Shown here: positions 1 through 7,443 of the stretch, one piece after another
Numbering within the stretch: the stretch's first letter is position 1
How the letters are laid out: each line of letters starts with the position of its first letter
Assembly: GCA_008017145.1 (NCBI GenBank)
Contig: SSGY01000131.1
Coordinates: forward strand, 1-15,183
Direction: 5' to 3'
From: Neisseriales bacterium
Lineage (GTDB): Bacteria; Pseudomonadota; Gammaproteobacteria; Burkholderiales; UBA11063
Length of the DNA stretch: 15,183 nt
The notes under the pieces: model-generated
Database searches by the model: none
Seen by the model: only the letters and a program-made list of their open reading frames with translations
Told to the model about the DNA's origin: nothing
Position numbers and translations under genes: made by a program

Positions 1-18
1 AATCTGAATTTAGATAAG

Positions 19-40
19 ATTTATCATTTAAATGATAAAT
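19..40. repeat. 22-bp perfect palindrome
   Basis: Bases 19-29 (ATTTATCATTT) are the exact reverse complement of bases 30-40, with no spacer. It is entirely A/T apart from one C and one G. It could be an operator or part of a transcription end for a gene outside the window. No T-run or promoter settles which. Confidence 0.45.
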
Positions 41-100
41 TGTGCTGTTGCTGGCGGATATAATGTCCTAGTCTTGTATAATAGAACCGCTCATAATTAG
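32..100 (+). pseudogene. Possible remnant of a 3-hydroxyisobutyrate/6-phosphogluconate dehydrogenase-type gene
   Basis: A 22-codon reading frame from an ATG to a TAG contains AGGYNVLVLYNRTA. This resembles the second beta strand and following turn of the NAD(P)-binding Rossmann domain in beta-hydroxyacid dehydrogenases, where a pattern like AGYNVLVYNRT is common, but with one extra Leu. No glycine-rich GxGxxG loop precedes it in this frame, and nothing like the rest of the enzyme follows the stop. I read it as a possible decayed fragment. The match is short, so chance is a real alternative. Confidence 0.3.
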
Positions 101-195
101 ATACAAGATAACATAAATTGAGAAGTATCACTAGTTATTAAATTTAGATCAGAAACATTGTTAGTTCAAGTGGTTAGTTGAAATATTATTCGTTC

Positions 196-234
196 AATAA
201 GAAACATCATCCCTAATGGATGATGTTTCTTATT
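196..234 (-). terminator. Perfect 17-bp hairpin terminator after the secreted-protein gene
   Basis: Bases 196-212 and 218-234 are perfect reverse complements around a 5-base loop (CTAAT). The hairpin lies about 12 bases beyond the stop codon of the minus-strand gene ending at 247. The outer ends of both arms are A/T-rich, so U-rich stretches occur for transcripts in either direction. It probably ends the two-gene operon 247-3290 and may work both ways. The classic long U-tract after the stem is absent on the minus strand, so a role as an mRNA 3' stabilising hairpin is also possible. Confidence 0.7.
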
Positions 235-246
235 ATTGATTAAAGA

Positions 247-831
247 TTAAAAATAACTTTGATAAATCGTACATCCTTCAGAAAGATCACACTTCTTGTC
301 ATTAAGGTTGTGGCTTCTTTCATTTGTATCATATGCATACTGTGTATGATAATTAAGTAGTGTCGTACTAAATCCATTATCATCAAAGATATACACTACT
401 ACACCGTCTTTATTATCTAGATTGTCTTGAATTTTGAACTCATGAGCGATACCGCCATCATCCCATGAGCTATCCTTAAGAGATAGATTTGCAGGATAGT
501 CATTATGAACATCCCATGAGTGGCGTTTCTCATATATGGTATTTCCATTTTTATCTCTAACAGTTATAACATATGCTAACCATCCATTTACGTGGTTATT
601 GTTTGTTCCACCGCATTTTAATGATACATTTCCGGGTGATGTATGTGCCCAATCCCAATTTGTATCACATGGAGCCCAGCCAAAGTTATCCCAGTATCTA
701 TCACTAACAGATTTAATATAAACTTCCTTGTCACTAGAGTTATTTATAATCCATGCATACCAATTTACAGCTTGTGCTGAAACATTATTTAAAGAATATA
801 AACTGGCTAATATAAATAGTAATTTTTTCAT
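247..831 (-). CDS. Small secreted tryptophan-rich protein, loosely aegerolysin-like; partner of the lipoprotein next door
   Basis: A 194-residue exported protein. Residues 1-19 form a Sec signal peptide (MKK, a hydrophobic stretch, then VSA before Gln20). The mature part has nine Trp, four Cys (55, 73, 181, 187; possibly two disulfides) and alternating hydrophobic/polar strands that suggest a beta-sandwich. Residues 24-47 (W..WIINNSSDKEVYIK.....W) and the later PG, Gly-rich turn and SWDVHNDYP segments (about 66-112) are laid out like aegerolysins and related small membrane-binding toxins. The resemblance is weak and from memory; no catalytic motif is visible. The gene starts 11 bases after the 815-residue lipoprotein gene, with an AAGGGT ribosome-binding site that begins in that gene's stop region, so the two are very likely co-translated. 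In known two-part toxins (Gpp34/Tpp35, AfIP-1A/1B) an aegerolysin works with a larger pore-former, which would fit here. The gene is certain; the function is an inference. Confidence 0.85.
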   Translation of the reverse strand: MKKLLFILASLYSLNNVSAQAVNWYAWIINNSSDKEVYIKSVSDRYWDNFGWAPCDTNWDWAHTSPGNVSLKCGGTNNNHVNGWLAYVITVRDKNGNTIYEKRHSWDVHNDYPANLSLKDSSWDDGGIAHEFKIQDNLDNKDGVVVYIFDDNGFSTTLLNYHTQYAYDTNERSHNLNDKKCDLSEGCTIYQSYF

Positions 832-842
832 GATATTTACCC

Positions 843-3290
843 TTATTTATTAGATGATAATGTCTTGATTAAGTTTTTTGGTGATAGTGTAATATTGTTC
901 ATACTAGTATTAACAACGTTTTTGCTAATCCTAATATCACTTTTTTGATTGCTAGAGCGTAGTGTTTGTTGCGTACCGCAGTCAATGCTATCATAGCCCT
1001 CATCACCTGGATAGTAAGCATAAATTGCAACAGTATTAGTTTTTGCATCCGTTGTTGCGGTATCTGAAGCATAATTAGCAAAGAATGTCATGCTATTTTC
1101 ACCATTAAATAATCTATTAAAGATTGGATCATCTGGTTTATTTATAATATTCCGATATTTGGAGCATGCAGGAGAGTTAAAATTAAATCCACTAACCTCA
1201 CCATTGATTATAAAAGGAATACAACTATCTTCGGTAAGTGTAAGATTAAATTTGCCAGTAAAGGCAAGGTTTGTTTTAAAGACTTTCTGTACAACTATTG
1301 TTTTACCAAAAGGCTTCAATTGAACGTTTTGTGATGAAAGACTATAAGTTGATGCCTCAGAAGTACTATCAGACCATGTATTATTCGCACTGGTACTAAT
1401 TTTTGTTGTCGATTTTACTGTAAACCCGATATCCGCGCCAAATTCAATAGCTTCTTCTAGACCTAGTGTAAAACCTCTACTCACAGTGTAAGTATTTGTA
1501 ATTTGCTTATTAATAGCTGAGGTCGTAATTGTTTGTGCCTCATTCCTATTATTACAGCCAATTGTTACAATAGTCATTGATGGATCATCGCTCCCATAAA
1601 TCTTATTTATTCTCGGGATCGTGGTATCTAAAACAACGTCTACAGTTCCAGATGAAGGGGGCTGAAATGATAATGTTTGATTATCTTGTGGACTTGCACG
1701 TAATTGATTATCTCTAAGTCTAGCTATCATTTCGTGCCCATATGCAGTATAAGTAGATGGTTTCCCATCAGAATCAAAATAAGTGTCAAAATTCCTCTTA
1801 TCAACTGAGTCTAATCTAGGATAGATATTATCTACGAAATAACTACTTAACTGTTTTACGCTCATTACATTTGGCATAATGGTAATATCTTTATCAAGTT
1901 TAGTTGATAATTTCCCTAAATTAGTACTTAAAACTAATCTAGCTATTTTATTACCAGTATCATTTTTCGTAATATAATCAGTTAGTTTAATTACACCACC
2001 CTTTCCATCATCAACACCAGCAGACATAGGTCCTATATAACCAGTATCTCCAGTTATTATTTTATTAGACTGATCTGAATCTTGATAATATAATGAAGCC
2101 TTTAATGGTAATGTTTTTGTTATATCAATTTTTTCTCCATTATTTAGATTTGCATAAATATGGTATCTGTAAGTATTACCAACTAGCATTCCTCCATTCT
2201 GCAAATCATTATCTACGTCAAGTTGTATATTGTTAATAGAATCGTCACTTGAGCTAATTATCTGGCTAGATTCAAAAGTTTGAAGTACGTTGGAATTTTG
2301 ATCTAAGATCGAATAGCTATATACAATCCTATTTTCACCAGTGTCTGTAGTTGAACTTATACTACATCCATTTTCTGTTGAAATAAAGGGAACTCTACTA
2401 TCATTCGGTATTTTTTGTAATTTACACTGAGTAGTAGTTGGCGAGTCTAGCGTGCTTTGAGGAATATCCAAAATAGTGTTATCTGATAACAACAATTTTG
2501 CTTTAAATACATATGATTGAGGTATGCCAGTAATAAATTTTGTTGGATTATCTTTATCCATGACAACACCTACAATCTTAGCAGGGATGACTTCCATATT
2601 AATCGAAGTACCAAAACTACTATAAGATGCTCTGATAGTAGTTTGACCAGTTTGTATGCCTGTAAGGTATTGGTTGTCAACTTTGATTATATTCTCATTA
2701 TCAGAGCTAAAATTGGCATTATTAATAATCGCGGTACTACCATCAGAGTATTTACCCTCTAGAGTAAGTTGAACCTTTTCTCCAGACGCAATTTGATTAG
2801 TAGTTCTATCTGTTGATAATGATATACTTTTAAGTACTGCGTTGTTTACGCTAATTTTGTAGTTTGCATTATATAAGCCATCAAGGTACGATACATTGAG
2901 ATATGCATTACCTACATTTTCTGGAGTAATATAACCTTTTGAGCTTTGATTATCAACGGTAAAAATGCCATGATCACTGCTAGACCAATCAGCAACAGAT
3001 GTTACATCATATTTGGCATTATTTACACATTGTATAATAGACCTTATTCCCCTAGATGCACCTAGATTGAAAGTTGTACTAATCGGTTCACCACTAGCCT
3101 CCTGGAGTACGAGTTTATTTACACCTTGATCACCACATATTGAATTAATGATTTCAGTTTGAGACATTGCTTTTGAATTAACATCTGCCCAACTAGCTGC
3201 TTGTGGACTATTATTACCATTGCTGCATGATGCTATTAATGTTGTGCATAACGCACAAAGAGCAGTATTTAAATATAGATACTTTTTCAT
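843..3290 (-). CDS. Lipoprotein with bacterial Ig-like domains and a C-terminal aerolysin/ETX-MTX2-like pore-forming module
   Basis: An 815-residue exported lipoprotein. Residues 1-21 form a signal peptide ending in the lipobox IAS-C, so Cys22 would be lipidated; Ser at +2 favours outer-membrane sorting. Residues about 80-472 hold several Ig-like units. The clearest is 153-236, with the Big_2 pattern (YSDGST, then a strand, ending in a GQTTIRASY-type motif). Residues about 545-690 look like the ETX/MTX2 branch of aerolysin-type beta-pore-forming proteins: paired long strands rich in Ser/Thr (QTITTSAINKQITNTYTVSRG), a Gly-rich amphipathic stretch at 607-645 that could be the inserting hairpin, then SLSSQNVQLKPFGKTIVVQ and a TGKFNLTL strand. 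A tail of about 125 residues with Cys690, 709 and 771 follows and is unassigned. An AAGGGA ribosome-binding site lies 8 bases before the ATG. The gene heads an operon with the small secreted protein at 247-831. Fusion of Ig-like repeats and a lipid anchor to a pore module is unusual. Alternatively it is an adhesin with a beta-rich end. Confidence 0.85.
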   Translation of the reverse strand: MKKYLYLNTALCALCTTLIASCSNGNNSPQAASWADVNSKAMSQTEIINSICGDQGVNKLVLQEASGEPISTTFNLGASRGIRSIIQCVNNAKYDVTSVADWSSSDHGIFTVDNQSSKGYITPENVGNAYLNVSYLDGLYNANYKISVNNAVLKSISLSTDRTTNQIASGEKVQLTLEGKYSDGSTAIINNANFSSDNENIIKVDNQYLTGIQTGQTTIRASYSSFGTSINMEVIPAKIVGVVMDKDNPTKFITGIPQSYVFKAKLLLSDNTILDIPQSTLDSPTTTQCKLQKIPNDSRVPFISTENGCSISSTTDTGENRIVYSYSILDQNSNVLQTFESSQIISSSDDSINNIQLDVDNDLQNGGMLVGNTYRYHIYANLNNGEKIDITKTLPLKASLYYQDSDQSNKIITGDTGYIGPMSAGVDDGKGGVIKLTDYITKNDTGNKIARLVLSTNLGKLSTKLDKDITIMPNVMSVKQLSSYFVDNIYPRLDSVDKRNFDTYFDSDGKPSTYTAYGHEMIARLRDNQLRASPQDNQTLSFQPPSSGTVDVVLDTTIPRINKIYGSDDPSMTIVTIGCNNRNEAQTITTSAINKQITNTYTVSRGFTLGLEEAIEFGADIGFTVKSTTKISTSANNTWSDSTSEASTYSLSSQNVQLKPFGKTIVVQKVFKTNLAFTGKFNLTLTEDSCIPFIINGEVSGFNFNSPACSKYRNIINKPDDPIFNRLFNGENSMTFFANYASDTATTDAKTNTVAIYAYYPGDEGYDSIDCGTQQTLRSSNQKSDIRISKNVVNTSMNNITLSPKNLIKTLSSNK

Positions 3291-3383
3291 TTAATAATTC
3301 CCTTGAATTGTTTGCTTTAAATATGAATAAATTTGTTTTTAAGATAACTTAACAAACATTAATAATTTTATTCTAAAGCTTAA

Positions 3384-3800
3384 TCAAGGTAAATTTTCAA
3401 ATGCTTTAATTGCTTCTTGGTATGATTTGAATAAGGATAGGTTTGGAACTGAAGAAATTCTGGCAATAGTTTCCTTTTCTATAATCTCTTTTAAGATCGT
3501 CACAATTGATAAAATGGAAATTGCAACTGCAAATATTATTACTTTGGATATGATTGTATATGAGGATATATTTATCACAGAGTGGGTTATCATTGGTATT
3601 AATGTAAGGGCGCTTTTGATTAAAGCATTATTTTGAATAATTGGTAAAGAGTGAATATGATGAGCAACATGTAATAGGAATGCAATCGTATCAAGATGAT
3701 GGTCGGGTGCAAAATCTATTATTAAGATTAAAAACAAAATAAACAGTAATATATTAAGCCACGATAATCTGTTTATTTTTAGTCCATGTTGAATCCACAT
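3384..3800 (-). CDS. Small histidine-rich two-helix membrane protein of unknown function
   Basis: A 138-residue protein I do not recognise. It has two strongly hydrophobic segments at about 12-30 and 82-103. The segment between them carries a His cluster (His34, 35, 44, 47, 48, 50). A short mixed-charge tail follows (KEIIEKETIARISS...). The start at 3800 is the only ATG that keeps both helices, but its ribosome-binding site is poor (an AGG one base before the ATG), so the start or even the gene is uncertain. It lies 93 bases upstream of the lipoprotein gene on the same strand and could be cotranscribed. A small membrane protein beside a pore-former gene could be an immunity or accessory protein, but nothing in the sequence proves it. 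Confidence 0.5.
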   Translation of the reverse strand: MWIQHGLKINRLSWLNILLFILFLILIIDFAPDHHLDTIAFLLHVAHHIHSLPIIQNNALIKSALTLIPMITHSVINISSYTIISKVIIFAVAISILSIVTILKEIIEKETIARISSVPNLSLFKSYQEAIKAFENLP

Positions 3801-4281
3801 ACCTGTGTGTCCAGTAATTAATAAGTTATTTATTTTTAGCTGTAATTATAATAAAATAAGTCAAAATTAAATAACACATTAATCTGAACAGGTAGTTTAT
3901 CATTTTCTAATAAGTTAAGTCAATATAGTTCTACTTATAAGAATTTTTTAAATTGGATGCTTAATCTACTGTTTTTATTTATTATAGTTGATAATTTTTC
4001 TTGACCGTTAATTTGGCTGTGTTTTTTAACTGATTGATATTTAATTATATTTTATTGGTGATATATGTAAAAAAATTAATTTATTGATGTTGATTTTTAT
4101 GAAAATTGATTTATAGAATTGCTAGCAATGAATACCACACAACAGATTAAATGGGTTAATACTTATGCAATATGAAATGTGCTATATAGAAAATACCTAA
4201 CTTAGATTGGTGTTAAGAGGGGCTTGATAATAAGTTAACTGCATGATGGCATATACTCATCATTTACTATTATTGGATATG
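3801..4281. other. 480-bp AT-rich intergenic stretch without a convincing gene
   Basis: No reading frame of useful length with a ribosome-binding site is present. It contains a 12-bp palindrome ATTGCTAGCAAT at 4118-4129 and a TTGACC at 4001-4006 with no good -10 element at the right spacing. A 6-bp inverted repeat (4243-4248 with 4258-4263) lies just past the lysR stop but is too weak to call a terminator. Confidence 0.6.
4118..4129. repeat. 12-bp palindrome ATTGCTAGCAAT
   Basis: A perfect 12-bp dyad in the empty region between the small membrane protein and lysR. It could be a protein-binding site, but it is not placed next to a recognisable promoter, and palindromes this short occur by chance. 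Confidence 0.25.
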
Positions 4282-5196
4282 TTAGCGAGTTTTGGCAAAG
4301 CATTTTTCAATAAACTCTGCGACGCAACGGATTGCTGCATTGTCATGGTGTGGTAGGCGTATGAGGTAATAAGAAAATTCACCCGCTGAAATGTTGGGGA
4401 GTAGTTTTATAAAAGTTTTGTTATTGAGTTCTTGAGCAAAAAGCATGTCTGTGCCACCTGCAATCACATGACCATTAATCGCCAATTGCTTTGCACTCAG
4501 CATTGAGGTTACCTTTAAGCGAGCCGTATTTTCCAAACTCAAATTACCATATTTTTGTGAGATAAAATTAACTGTTTTTTCGGCATTATAGCTATGGTTA
4601 ATCGGACCTGTATATAAATGATTCTCCAAGTCTTCTAAATTTGTTAACAGTCCATAGCGTTCGATATATTCTTTTGTACAATATAAAAAAATTTGCTGTT
4701 TACCAAGATATTTAAGCTTAACAGTTTGCTGTTTTGGCATGTGATTAACTACAGCTAGATCAAATTTCTCCTTAAAAAGATTCAGCTCGGTATGTTGATA
4801 ATAAATTTCGAGTTCAAGGTTTTGATGCTCTTGTAAAAACTCTCCAATATATGGTGTAATTAAATTGTAAGAAATAATTTCTGGTAAGACTAACTTAACC
4901 TTGCCACGAATTGTTTCTTTTTTGGTCTGCTGTAACTGAATATATTCATTAAAGAGTTTTTGCTGCTGAGTTACAAAATCATAAAGCTTAAGACCCAATG
5001 CCGTAATCTTAATACTTCTCGTACTGCGTGTCATCAAGGCATAACCTAGATATGTTTCAAGCGCCTGAACTTTATTGCTGACAGTTGATTGGGCAATACC
5101 TAGCTTAGTGGATGCTTTAGTAAAACTTCCGCATTCAACTACTGCACAAAATACACTGGCCTCAACATACAGTCCAGCTAAATCAAGTTGTTGCAT
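4282..5196 (-). CDS. LysR-family transcriptional regulator
   Basis: A 304-residue DNA-binding regulator of typical family length. The N-terminal winged helix-turn-helix spans about residues 12-70, with the signature SFTKASTKLGIAQSTVSNKV at 24-43 followed by ALETYLG. A linker helix runs to about 95, and the periplasmic-binding-protein-like effector domain covers about 97-300. LysR proteins bind as tetramers and switch neighbouring genes in response to a small ligand. The target here is unclear because there is no gene directly divergent from it, unless it acts on the possible small peptide gene at 5427. The effector cannot be read from the sequence. The start has only a weak AAAGA-type ribosome-binding site, but it gives the expected short lead-in before the HTH. 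Confidence 0.93.
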   Translation of the reverse strand: MQQLDLAGLYVEASVFCAVVECGSFTKASTKLGIAQSTVSNKVQALETYLGYALMTRSTRSIKITALGLKLYDFVTQQQKLFNEYIQLQQTKKETIRGKVKLVLPEIISYNLITPYIGEFLQEHQNLELEIYYQHTELNLFKEKFDLAVVNHMPKQQTVKLKYLGKQQIFLYCTKEYIERYGLLTNLEDLENHLYTGPINHSYNAEKTVNFISQKYGNLSLENTARLKVTSMLSAKQLAINGHVIAGGTDMLFAQELNNKTFIKLLPNISAGEFSYYLIRLPHHDNAAIRCVAEFIEKCFAKTR

Positions 5197-5230
5197 ATGT
5201 TCAATCTTTGCATATGATTTTTGATACCAG

Positions 5231-5239
5231 ATTTTAGCA
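5231..5239 (-). promoter_or_regulatory. Probable extended -10 promoter of lysR
   Basis: On the minus strand this reads TGCTAAAAT, an extended -10 element (TGn plus TAAAAT). It lies about 35 bases before the lysR start. No good -35 hexamer is visible, which is usual for extended -10 promoters. The identical element occurs in front of the other minus-strand regulator at 8115-8123. Confidence 0.5.
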
Positions 5240-5389
5240 TAACATAAACAAGCACAGGTGATTATGCTTAGTAATGATCTACCAGTTCTTTTATTATATT
5301 GGAGAGAGTAAGTTTGCTAATGCTGCTAAGGATTAAATTAGTCCATTTTACTCAGTAAAAACGTAGTATTCATAACAAGAATACCGTTG

Positions 5390-5395
5390 TAGAAT
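5390..5395 (+). promoter_or_regulatory. Possible -10 element for the small peptide gene
   Basis: TAGAAT is placed to start a transcript about 25 bases before the ATG at 5427. The -35 position (TATTCA, 5367-5372, 17-base spacer) is poor. This is only a weak support for the peptide gene. Confidence 0.25.
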
Positions 5396-5426
5396 TTAGT
5401 TCTAATTACTTTGAGGGATCGGTGAA

Positions 5427-5507
5427 ATGAAACCTAATTTAGAACTATTGTTTGAATTGATAATTGTTATTTCATGGGGATTTGCAATGTGCTATTTCTT
5501 GTATTAA
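5427..5507 (+). CDS. Possible 26-residue single-helix membrane peptide
   Basis: A small frame, ATG to TAA, encoding MKPNLELLFELIIVISWGFA plus MCYFLY. After a short polar start, residues 7-26 form one continuous hydrophobic helix, as in known bacterial membrane micropeptides. A GAGGG ribosome-binding site lies 9 bases before the ATG, better than those of several larger genes here. It sits on the plus strand in the 480-bp gap between lysR and the antiporter gene, divergent from lysR. It has no recognised family. Chance is possible at this length; conservation in relatives would decide. Confidence 0.35.
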   Translation: MKPNLELLFELIIVISWGFAMCYFLY

Positions 5508-5678
5508 AACTATTTTACGAAGTAAAAGTGCATTCATATGCGAAGATGTAATTTTCTGTCTGTAGTAAAGACAAATTTGGATGTTCTGTTTTGGGTTGAT
5601 GCTACATTATTAATGACGATGATTTAACTAGTTCATTTGGAATGAAGTTTGTATATTATTTTAGTATATTATACCTAG
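5508..5678. other. Intergenic end of the lysR-antiporter gap
   Basis: No supported gene. Near the antiporter stop, a direct repeat GTATATTAT (5651-5659 and 5664-5672) forms an imperfect inverted repeat with itself over 5651-5674. It is too weak and too AT-rich to call a terminator with confidence. Confidence 0.4.
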
Positions 5679-7295
5679 CTACCTACCATTAATAGTCTGA
5701 TACTTGCCAATTTCACTTAAGCGTTTCAATTTAGTATCTAATGATAAATTAATCGTATCTAAACTTTGTTCAGCAATTAGCAATATTTCCTTTGAAAAAC
5801 GATTACTTTGATGCATTTGCTGTAAAATCTGATACTGATAGCTAATTATTTCCACTTCTAGAGTAAGCTGTAAAATTTGCTCATCATTTTGTGATGCATC
5901 AAAGGCAAAATCCTTCATATAACTATATTCGTCCAATATTTTACCAACTAACTGTGATGGAAATTTCTGACGCAAAACAATATCAATATATCTTGAAGTA
6001 TGTGATAATAATTCCGAATATAATTGCGCTTTGTCAGTATTTATCTCAGTTGTCCGGATCATTTTAAATTTTTTTACAATAATTGGCAACGTTAATCCAT
6101 GAATGATTAAAGTCAATAAGATTACGGCAAAGGTTATAAATAATATCTCATTGCGATAAGGAAACGGTTTATCACGAAGAGTTAACGGTATTGCCAAAGC
6201 GGCAGCTAGGGAAACTACACCCCGAATGTTTGCCCATGCTACGATCGTAAATTTAGCAAAAAATTCTTTGCTAAAAAACTTATCACGCTTTTTACCCAAT
6301 CGATTTAATATTAAGCTAATGCTGCCAAAAAGATAAATCCATAATAATCGAACGACAAAAATAAGTAGGCAAAGTCCGATACTATAGGTAGTTAAATAAA
6401 TTATCGTCCGCCACTCGAAAAATTGAATAATACTGCGCAGCTGAATACCAATCAGTAAAAAAACGAAGCCATTAAGTAAGAAATCAATTATAGCTCCAAA
6501 TTCCCGCCCCCGCATGCGCTCTTGAAAAGAGGTTATTTTTGAAACACTCATTGAAATAAATAATCCACAAGTTACCACAGCTATAACACCGGATAAATGT
6601 AAGTTTTCGGCAACAATATAGACACCAATCGGTGTAATTATAAATAACAAGACAACACTATTTGTATCGTTGATATAACTGACTATTTTACGCAAAATAT
6701 ATCCAGTGCTAATTCCAAGAATAACTCCGCCCAAACTTAGGGTAAAAAAATGGAATAATAAATTTTGTGAACTATTTCCAGAGGCAATAATCTTCATCAG
6801 CGCATATTGATAGATAACCAAAGCTGAAGCGTCATTAATCATGCTTTCACCTTCAATGACGGTAGTAATATCGGATGAAACATTTAATCCCTTAGTAACG
6901 CCAATCGCAGCAATTGCATCTGGAGGTGCGATAATTGCGCCTAATAGCAAACCAAATTGCCACCCGAAGCTAGGCACGAGATAGTGACATGACGCGCCAA
7001 TAATCAAAACCGTAAAAACAACTAAGCCAACAGACAATCCTAATATAGGTAACTTCCAAGCGTGCATCTCATGTAAAGATACGTTTAAAGCTGCACTGAA
7101 TAATATTGGCGGCAAAAATATAAAAAAGACTAATTCGGGCTGTAATACAAGTAGAGCTTGATGTGAAGTAAAACTAATCAATGCACCAGCAACCAATAAT
7201 AAAATTGATAATTGGCACTTTATTTTTTTGCTTACGACTAAGCAAAATATTAAGACCAAACATAAAATTAACAAGTTTTCAATATGTTGCAGCAT
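5679..7295 (-). CDS. CPA1-family Na+/H+ antiporter (bacterial YjcE/NhaP-like)
   Basis: A 538-residue inner-membrane cation/proton antiporter, which would exchange Na+ (or K+) for H+ in pH and salt homeostasis. About 12 membrane helices fill residues 1-410. Visible family motifs: FLPPILFSAALN at about 60-71; IAPPDAIAAIG at 122-132, the unwound helix with Asp126 (the family usually has TDP rather than PPDA); the GESMINDASAL ion-binding motif at 149-159 with Asn154-Asp155; and WANIRGVVSLA at 354-364 with the conserved Arg358. A cytosolic tail of about 125 residues (411-538) is helical and typical of the bacterial CPA1 form. The ribosome-binding site is weak (GGAT about 8 bases before the ATG). 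The gene starts 29 bases beyond the lost tail of the broken regulator upstream, so it may be read from the regulator's promoter or from a TATAAT at 7379-7384. Exact ion preference cannot be read. Confidence 0.93.
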   Translation of the reverse strand: MLQHIENLLILCLVLIFCLVVSKKIKCQLSILLLVAGALISFTSHQALLVLQPELVFFIFLPPILFSAALNVSLHEMHAWKLPILGLSVGLVVFTVLIIGASCHYLVPSFGWQFGLLLGAIIAPPDAIAAIGVTKGLNVSSDITTVIEGESMINDASALVIYQYALMKIIASGNSSQNLLFHFFTLSLGGVILGISTGYILRKIVSYINDTNSVVLLFIITPIGVYIVAENLHLSGVIAVVTCGLFISMSVSKITSFQERMRGREFGAIIDFLLNGFVFLLIGIQLRSIIQFFEWRTIIYLTTYSIGLCLLIFVVRLLWIYLFGSISLILNRLGKKRDKFFSKEFFAKFTIVAWANIRGVVSLAAALAIPLTLRDKPFPYRNEILFITFAVILLTLIIHGLTLPIIVKKFKMIRTTEINTDKAQLYSELLSHTSRYIDIVLRQKFPSQLVGKILDEYSYMKDFAFDASQNDEQILQLTLEVEIISYQYQILQQMHQSNRFSKEILLIAEQSLDTINLSLDTKLKRLSEIGKYQTINGR

Positions 7296-7324
7296 TATTG
7301 TTATCCATAACTAATTCGAGAACA

Positions 7325-7443
7325 TTAAATAAAAACATTATTATTGGTGATTTCTATTGAGAACCCCTCATCTAAGACATTATAGGGAATAACCTGAGCA
7401 AATCCCATTTTATTTAGTTTATCGTAGAGTGCTTTTCTATTTA
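7325..7443 (-). pseudogene. Detached C-terminal tail of the frameshifted HTH regulator
   Basis: In the frame next to that of the regulator gene, starting at the run of four T near 7460-7463, the sequence reads PKFDVVNRKALYDKLNKMGF and continues AQVIPYNVLDEGFSIEIT to a TAA at 7325-7327. This follows smoothly from the upstream frame's LFRRQLFP and matches the LYPKFDV...LGF...IP ending I associate with HTH regulators of this type. Adding one T to the run restores a 251-residue protein. The tail has no start of its own. Confidence 0.7.
7379..7384 (-). promoter_or_regulatory. Possible -10 element for the antiporter gene
   Basis: The minus strand reads TATAAT about 80 bases before the antiporter start, inside the former coding region of the regulator tail. 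No good -35 hexamer lies at 15-18 bases, so this is tentative. Confidence 0.25.

Noticed and set aside
59..82. Two TATAAT hexamers (59-64 and 77-82) as promoters
   Set aside because: No -35 hexamer at 16-18 bases from either, and no plus-strand gene follows; they fall inside the dehydrogenase-like frame.
3427..3636. Plus-strand frame of 69 codons
   Set aside because: Lies entirely antisense to the membrane-protein gene; the minus frame has clear helix structure, this one has no ribosome-binding site or recognisable features.
4128..4175. 15-codon frame starting MNTTQQIKW
   Set aside because: No convincing ribosome-binding site, no family resemblance, and too short to distinguish from chance.
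5538..5627. 29-residue frame MRRCNFLSVV... after the possible micropeptide
   Set aside because: No ribosome-binding site and no clear membrane or domain pattern.
5651..5674. Inverted repeat as terminator of the antiporter gene
   Set aside because: Only 5 paired bases, then a mismatch and 3 more, all A/T-rich apart from the end pair; stem too weak.
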